DNA from: Onchocerca volvulus
Lineage: Eukaryota > Nematoda > Chromadorea > Rhabditida > Onchocercidae
NCBI GenBank assembly: GCA_000499405.2
Contig: HG738140.1
Span: forward strand, 4,888,701 to 4,952,700
DNA length: 64,000 nucleotides
Direction of reading: 5' to 3'
Shown here: in pieces, positions 60,468 through 64,000 of the stretch
Position numbering within the stretch: the first letter of the stretch is position 1
Layout: every line of letters begins with the position of its first letter
Made by a program: the position numbers and the translations under genes
Notes under the pieces: generated by a model
The model's input: the letters and a program-made list of their open reading frames with translations, nothing else
Told to the model about the DNA's origin: nothing
Database searches by the model: none

Positions 60468-63026
60468 ATGGATACTATTGCATCAAATCATGCAATAATC
60501 CATGGTTTCTTAAATTTTCAACATAATCGTCGAAATATTAATCCAACACAAAAACGTTTTCATCGTAATGTAAATCGTGGTTCACGATCAATATCATTAT
60601 TAGATCGTCGTGGATTCATTACCGCTCCAAGATTTCCATCTAGAAGAAGTAGCATTTCACCATTACCTCATTATAAAAGTATGATATATTATTGCATATT
60701 TCTAGAAAAAGTTAATGATGAATATAATTCCAAGCTATCTAATTTATCAATAAAGTTTCAAATGTTGCAAAATGTACAAAACTTTTTTTTCTTTTTGACC
60801 ATTCATTGATTGACGTGTACGTGTTTTCTGATAATTATAACATGAATACTACACATAAACACATAAAAACAATGTTATACAACTACTATTTCAAAAATAA
60901 TGACAATATTTTACTTTCACAAATCCATCAGTGAATTTTCTCAAGTAAAATATTCATTGTCACTTACCATACAATGTTTCAAGTTCTTCACCGATTGATT
61001 TGAAATTTTCATGCAACGTTGCATTCGAATAGGCGCGTTATTTTTTTTTATATGGATAAGGTACCTGTTTATGAAGTTTCGAGATTTAAGATTTTGAACA
61101 AACGAACATTTAAATTTTTATTTATATAGACTGGCTGGAGCTGACAAAATCAAATATTTCATTCATAAATTACAGAATGCTACATTTAGGACAAGACGTG
61201 GATTCAGGAAACACATTAGCAATGTTAATGCATCTGCTGGAAAAGGATGATGCGGATGATCCATTCTGTGCTATGTTCCTACCAACAATGACGCACACGT
61301 TTAAATCGACGCATCACACGCCAATATTATGGCAACATATACCACTTCGTGTTCAACCATTCTCACGGGTTAGTGATGTTTGGAATATTGATTATGATCT
61401 AAAAACTGGGATACATCATCAAAATGAGAAATTATAAATCAAAAACTTATTTAGATTTGAAAATTTTGAAACCTAAGAAATTTGTTTCTTTGGTACAAAT
61501 CTTTTTAATAAAACAGAAAGAAAAATGAAAAAAAAAATCAAAATGGTCATGAATTATTATATCTAAATGGAAAGTTACAAATCAAGATTCATGATTTTTT
61601 GAATTTGAAAATCCTCAAAGCTAAGAAATTTTTTATTTTTTTAATTTATTCTTTCAATGATATTAAATATGGGAGAAGCAATAATAATAATAATAGTTAT
61701 GAATCTTCATGTTTAAATGGGAAAATTGCAAGTCGAGATCAAGGCTTGTTGAGTTTCGAGATCCCGAAAAACTAAGAAATATATCTGAATTCCTTTAGAA
61801 TCTAATATTCATTTAAAAAATTTGCAGAATACTGTTGGAAAGGTATTGGTAACATTACGATATCATTATGGACAAGACAAACTAACTGTTGATATTATTC
61901 AAGTTAAAGACATCGCAGGACGACAAAATTCCGGTAAATGATTATATTTAGTCTATTTTAAAGAATATTTAATGATTTAGTAAATTTGAAAATGTTTTGA
62001 ATTAATTTCGATACTTGTCCTACAAACATTCATATTGATTTAAATATCAAACAAAATTAATTACATAAATATATCCTTTTTTTTTTCTAGTGATTCTATT
62101 TCCAGCTATTTTAAAATTTCCTTTTTTATTTTTGACTGCTAAAAATTTTTTTTTTTTTTTTGATGATCCTAGAAAAAAAAATTCAATTTCGAATAAATCC
62201 TTGTAAATAAAAAAAAAAAAAAGAAAAAAAGAATCTTTTTACAGATATCTTCTTCAGTGTACAGTTGTTGCGAAGCTGTAAAATATTGGAGAAATATGAA
62301 ACGTCCAGTAAACGTTTAGCACCAAAGATTTATTTCAAAAAAACGATGGAATTCAATGTTCCTTTGACATTATTTTATTCGAACGATGCTAATCTTCTCA
62401 TTAAGGTTGTTCTTATCTTAAAATTTAGAATTGTTGGAACAATAAATAGCTCAAATTAATCGTGGAAAACCAGAAAAATAATTTTTGGAATTCAAATATT
62501 TGTTAACACAAAAGATAGAGGCATTATGGAACAGACAGATGATATATTTTATGCAATTTTTTTTTTTCCAGAGACTAATACGTAAATTGATAAAATACTG
62601 CCTAATCAGTAAAAGCCATCAATATCAATTCATGATAGTATTAGTTTTAACATGATGACTTACGGTTGAGACTTGGTAATATTATATAACGATAATGATA
62701 AGAATTTCGTTTATCATTTACATAAAAAAAAGAAATCTTGTACATAATAAAAAGCGATGGCGTGTATACTTCACTATCAGTGTATATTAACTAAACATAT
62801 AAATTAGTTACATGGCAGTTAAATTTCGAAGTCTTGCATGAAAAGTTTTTAGGTTTGTCAAGATACAAAAAAAGGCGATGAAATTGGTCATTTTGTGATA
62901 GGACCACAAGGAAATTCAGCAGGCATACAACACTGGAGACGAATATTCAGCATTCCAAATACCTCATTTTCAGCATGGCATACGGTAACATCCGCGACAA
63001 ATTTTCCAAATAAATTCTTAAATTAA
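60468..63026 (+). CDS. Synaptotagmin-like protein with a single C2 domain
   Basis: Exons are 60468-60678, 61130-61368, 61828-61933, 62245-62405 and 62853-63026 (stop TAA). Phases close and give 296 residues. An acceptor AG at 60460-60461 precedes the ATG, so this may be a trans-spliced start, though an upstream exon is possible. The N-terminal 70 residues are Arg/Ser-rich (KRFHRNVNRGSRSISLLDRR) and likely disordered; a middle section (GQDVDSGNTLAMLMHLLEKD) is of unknown fold. The C2 domain starts at VGKVLVTLRYHYGQDKLTVD (about residue 151) and ends IGHFVIGPQGNSAGIQHWRR...AWHT, the typical finish of a synaptotagmin C2B domain. Loop 1 reads IAGRQNSGDIFF and lacks the usual calcium-binding DPY motif, so calcium-independent binding is likely. 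A role in membrane trafficking is inferred from the family; the exact orthologue is not recognised. Confidence 0.84.
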
Positions 63027-64000
63027 ATTTTGATCATTGTAATAATTAAAATTTCATGTACAATAAAGGCATTTAATTTTAAAACAATATTTCAATTTTC
63101 AATTAATATACAATGTTGAATAGATTTTCAATCGATATGTAAATTTAAAATGAGACATTAGTGGCTTTATGTCGAGCAATTATTCTATACTATTTTTTTC
63201 GAAATGCAAAGAAGAAACTTTTGTTATAAAGCTTTTTGAATTTTACGTAAAATAAAAACTTTTTTCTCGGACTTTATAGAACTTCGAGAAGTTTTTTGCC
63301 AATCAAAGACCATATAAAAGTTATTAACTGCTATTCAAATTTTAGAATATAATTTTAAAAAATCACAACATAAAAATAAATCGTTCAATGTTTCTGTGAT
63401 AAACGATACTGAAATATAATGGGAATTACAGTAAAGTACATGACAGCAATAATACTAAAATGGTACATATAAAAACTTGAAGCAATTAATATAAAGCTAT
63501 TTTATACAGAATACCAATCTATTGATATCTTCAAGATATCCCTAAATATTTCAGAAATTCTCAAAATTAATAAGTATCCATTTATGAGAAGTAGAAAATA
63601 TTTGTGAAATGATTTTTCAAAGATTCCGATTCTCTAACATTGGAATTTCAATTAAAGAACTCTAAAATTTTTTTTTTTCAAAATTCATATTTAATAATTT
63701 TGCATGGAAGACTTATTTTATGAATGAAAAATAAAGTATTCAATTTCTGACAATAATTGCCGCTGATAGTAAGATCGGCCAAATGAGCTAAAGATAAAAA
63801 ACTGATTTCGATTCAAAATTTTTGCCAGTATGCATGAAAATTAAAAAAAAAAAAAAAAACCACTCAGAGAGTGCAAAATTTCTGCAGATTTAAAATTTCA
63901 CAACAATAAAGCAAGAAAGAGAACAAAAAAAGCATGCACATTTTTCTAGTCGGACTAGTTCATTTCGGATGATAAAATTGCTTCCGATGTTCCGGGTTTT
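63027..64000. other. Downstream flank, no feature seen
   Basis: AT-rich sequence following the C2 gene. AATAAA-like signals occur shortly after the stop (for example CAATAAAGG at about 63062). No exon or structured repeat was found to the right edge. Confidence 0.5.

Noticed and set aside
1..64000. tRNA, rRNA, spliced-leader RNA and CRISPR arrays
   Set aside because: No B-box-like GGTTCGAATCC element, rRNA segment or regularly spaced identical repeats with unique spacers were found by reading both strands.

Overview
The window is nuclear DNA of an invertebrate, most probably a nematode of the spirurid/filarial type. This is an inference from four things: very AT-rich sequence with long A and T homopolymers, genes cut into small exons by introns of about 150 to 2500 bases, strong 3' splice acceptors lying 0 to 7 bases before several start codons (the arrangement expected when a spliced leader is added in trans), and proteins typical of animals. 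No bacterial, viral or organellar genes, CRISPR arrays, rRNA or tRNA genes were seen.

Layout, left to right. 1-2005 (+): the 3' part of a three-finger C2H2 zinc-finger gene that probably enters from beyond the left edge. 3677-5053 (+): a gene resembling the MKRN2OS/DUF4796 family, with a disturbed central exon. 5054-7440: diverged internal repeats. 7526-9511 (+): a complete PLRG1/Prp46 WD40 splicing factor, 482 residues in four exons. 11501-12918 (+): an unrecognised 187-residue helical protein. 13466-18026 (-): a cysteine-rich protein with at least two tandem CS-alpha-beta (defensin-like) modules. 20027-26978 (+): a complete TTC38 homologue, 467 residues in 12 exons. 29848-37151 (-): a 267-residue single-pass membrane protein with a signal peptide, a partial EGF-like motif and a PPxY-containing tail. 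60468-63026 (+): a 296-residue protein with one synaptotagmin-like C2 domain. The roughly 23 kb between 37.2 and 60.4 kb has no gene I can support. It is made of homopolymers, microsatellites and degenerate local tandem duplications.

The genes do not form an obvious pathway. PLRG1 acts in the spliceosome; TTC38 is a TPR protein of unknown biochemical role; the C2 protein is likely a trafficking or membrane adaptor; the EGF-like membrane protein and the defensin-like protein are expected on the surface or secreted. Exon chains were built by hand from splice consensus and reading phase. Those of PLRG1, TTC38, the EGF-like protein and the C2 protein close perfectly in phase.

The most interesting items are: the multi-module defensin-like gene, whose first intron carries its own tandem duplications; the MKRN2OS-like gene, with an in-frame TGA in its central exon but an intact exon-skipping frame; a GC-rich hairpin just before the PLRG1 start, with a diverged copy of the same flank after the gene; two near-perfect free-standing hairpins (29180-29245 and 57821-57889); a minisatellite that supplies a splice acceptor of TTC38; and a TGACGT cluster in the 5' part of TTC38.
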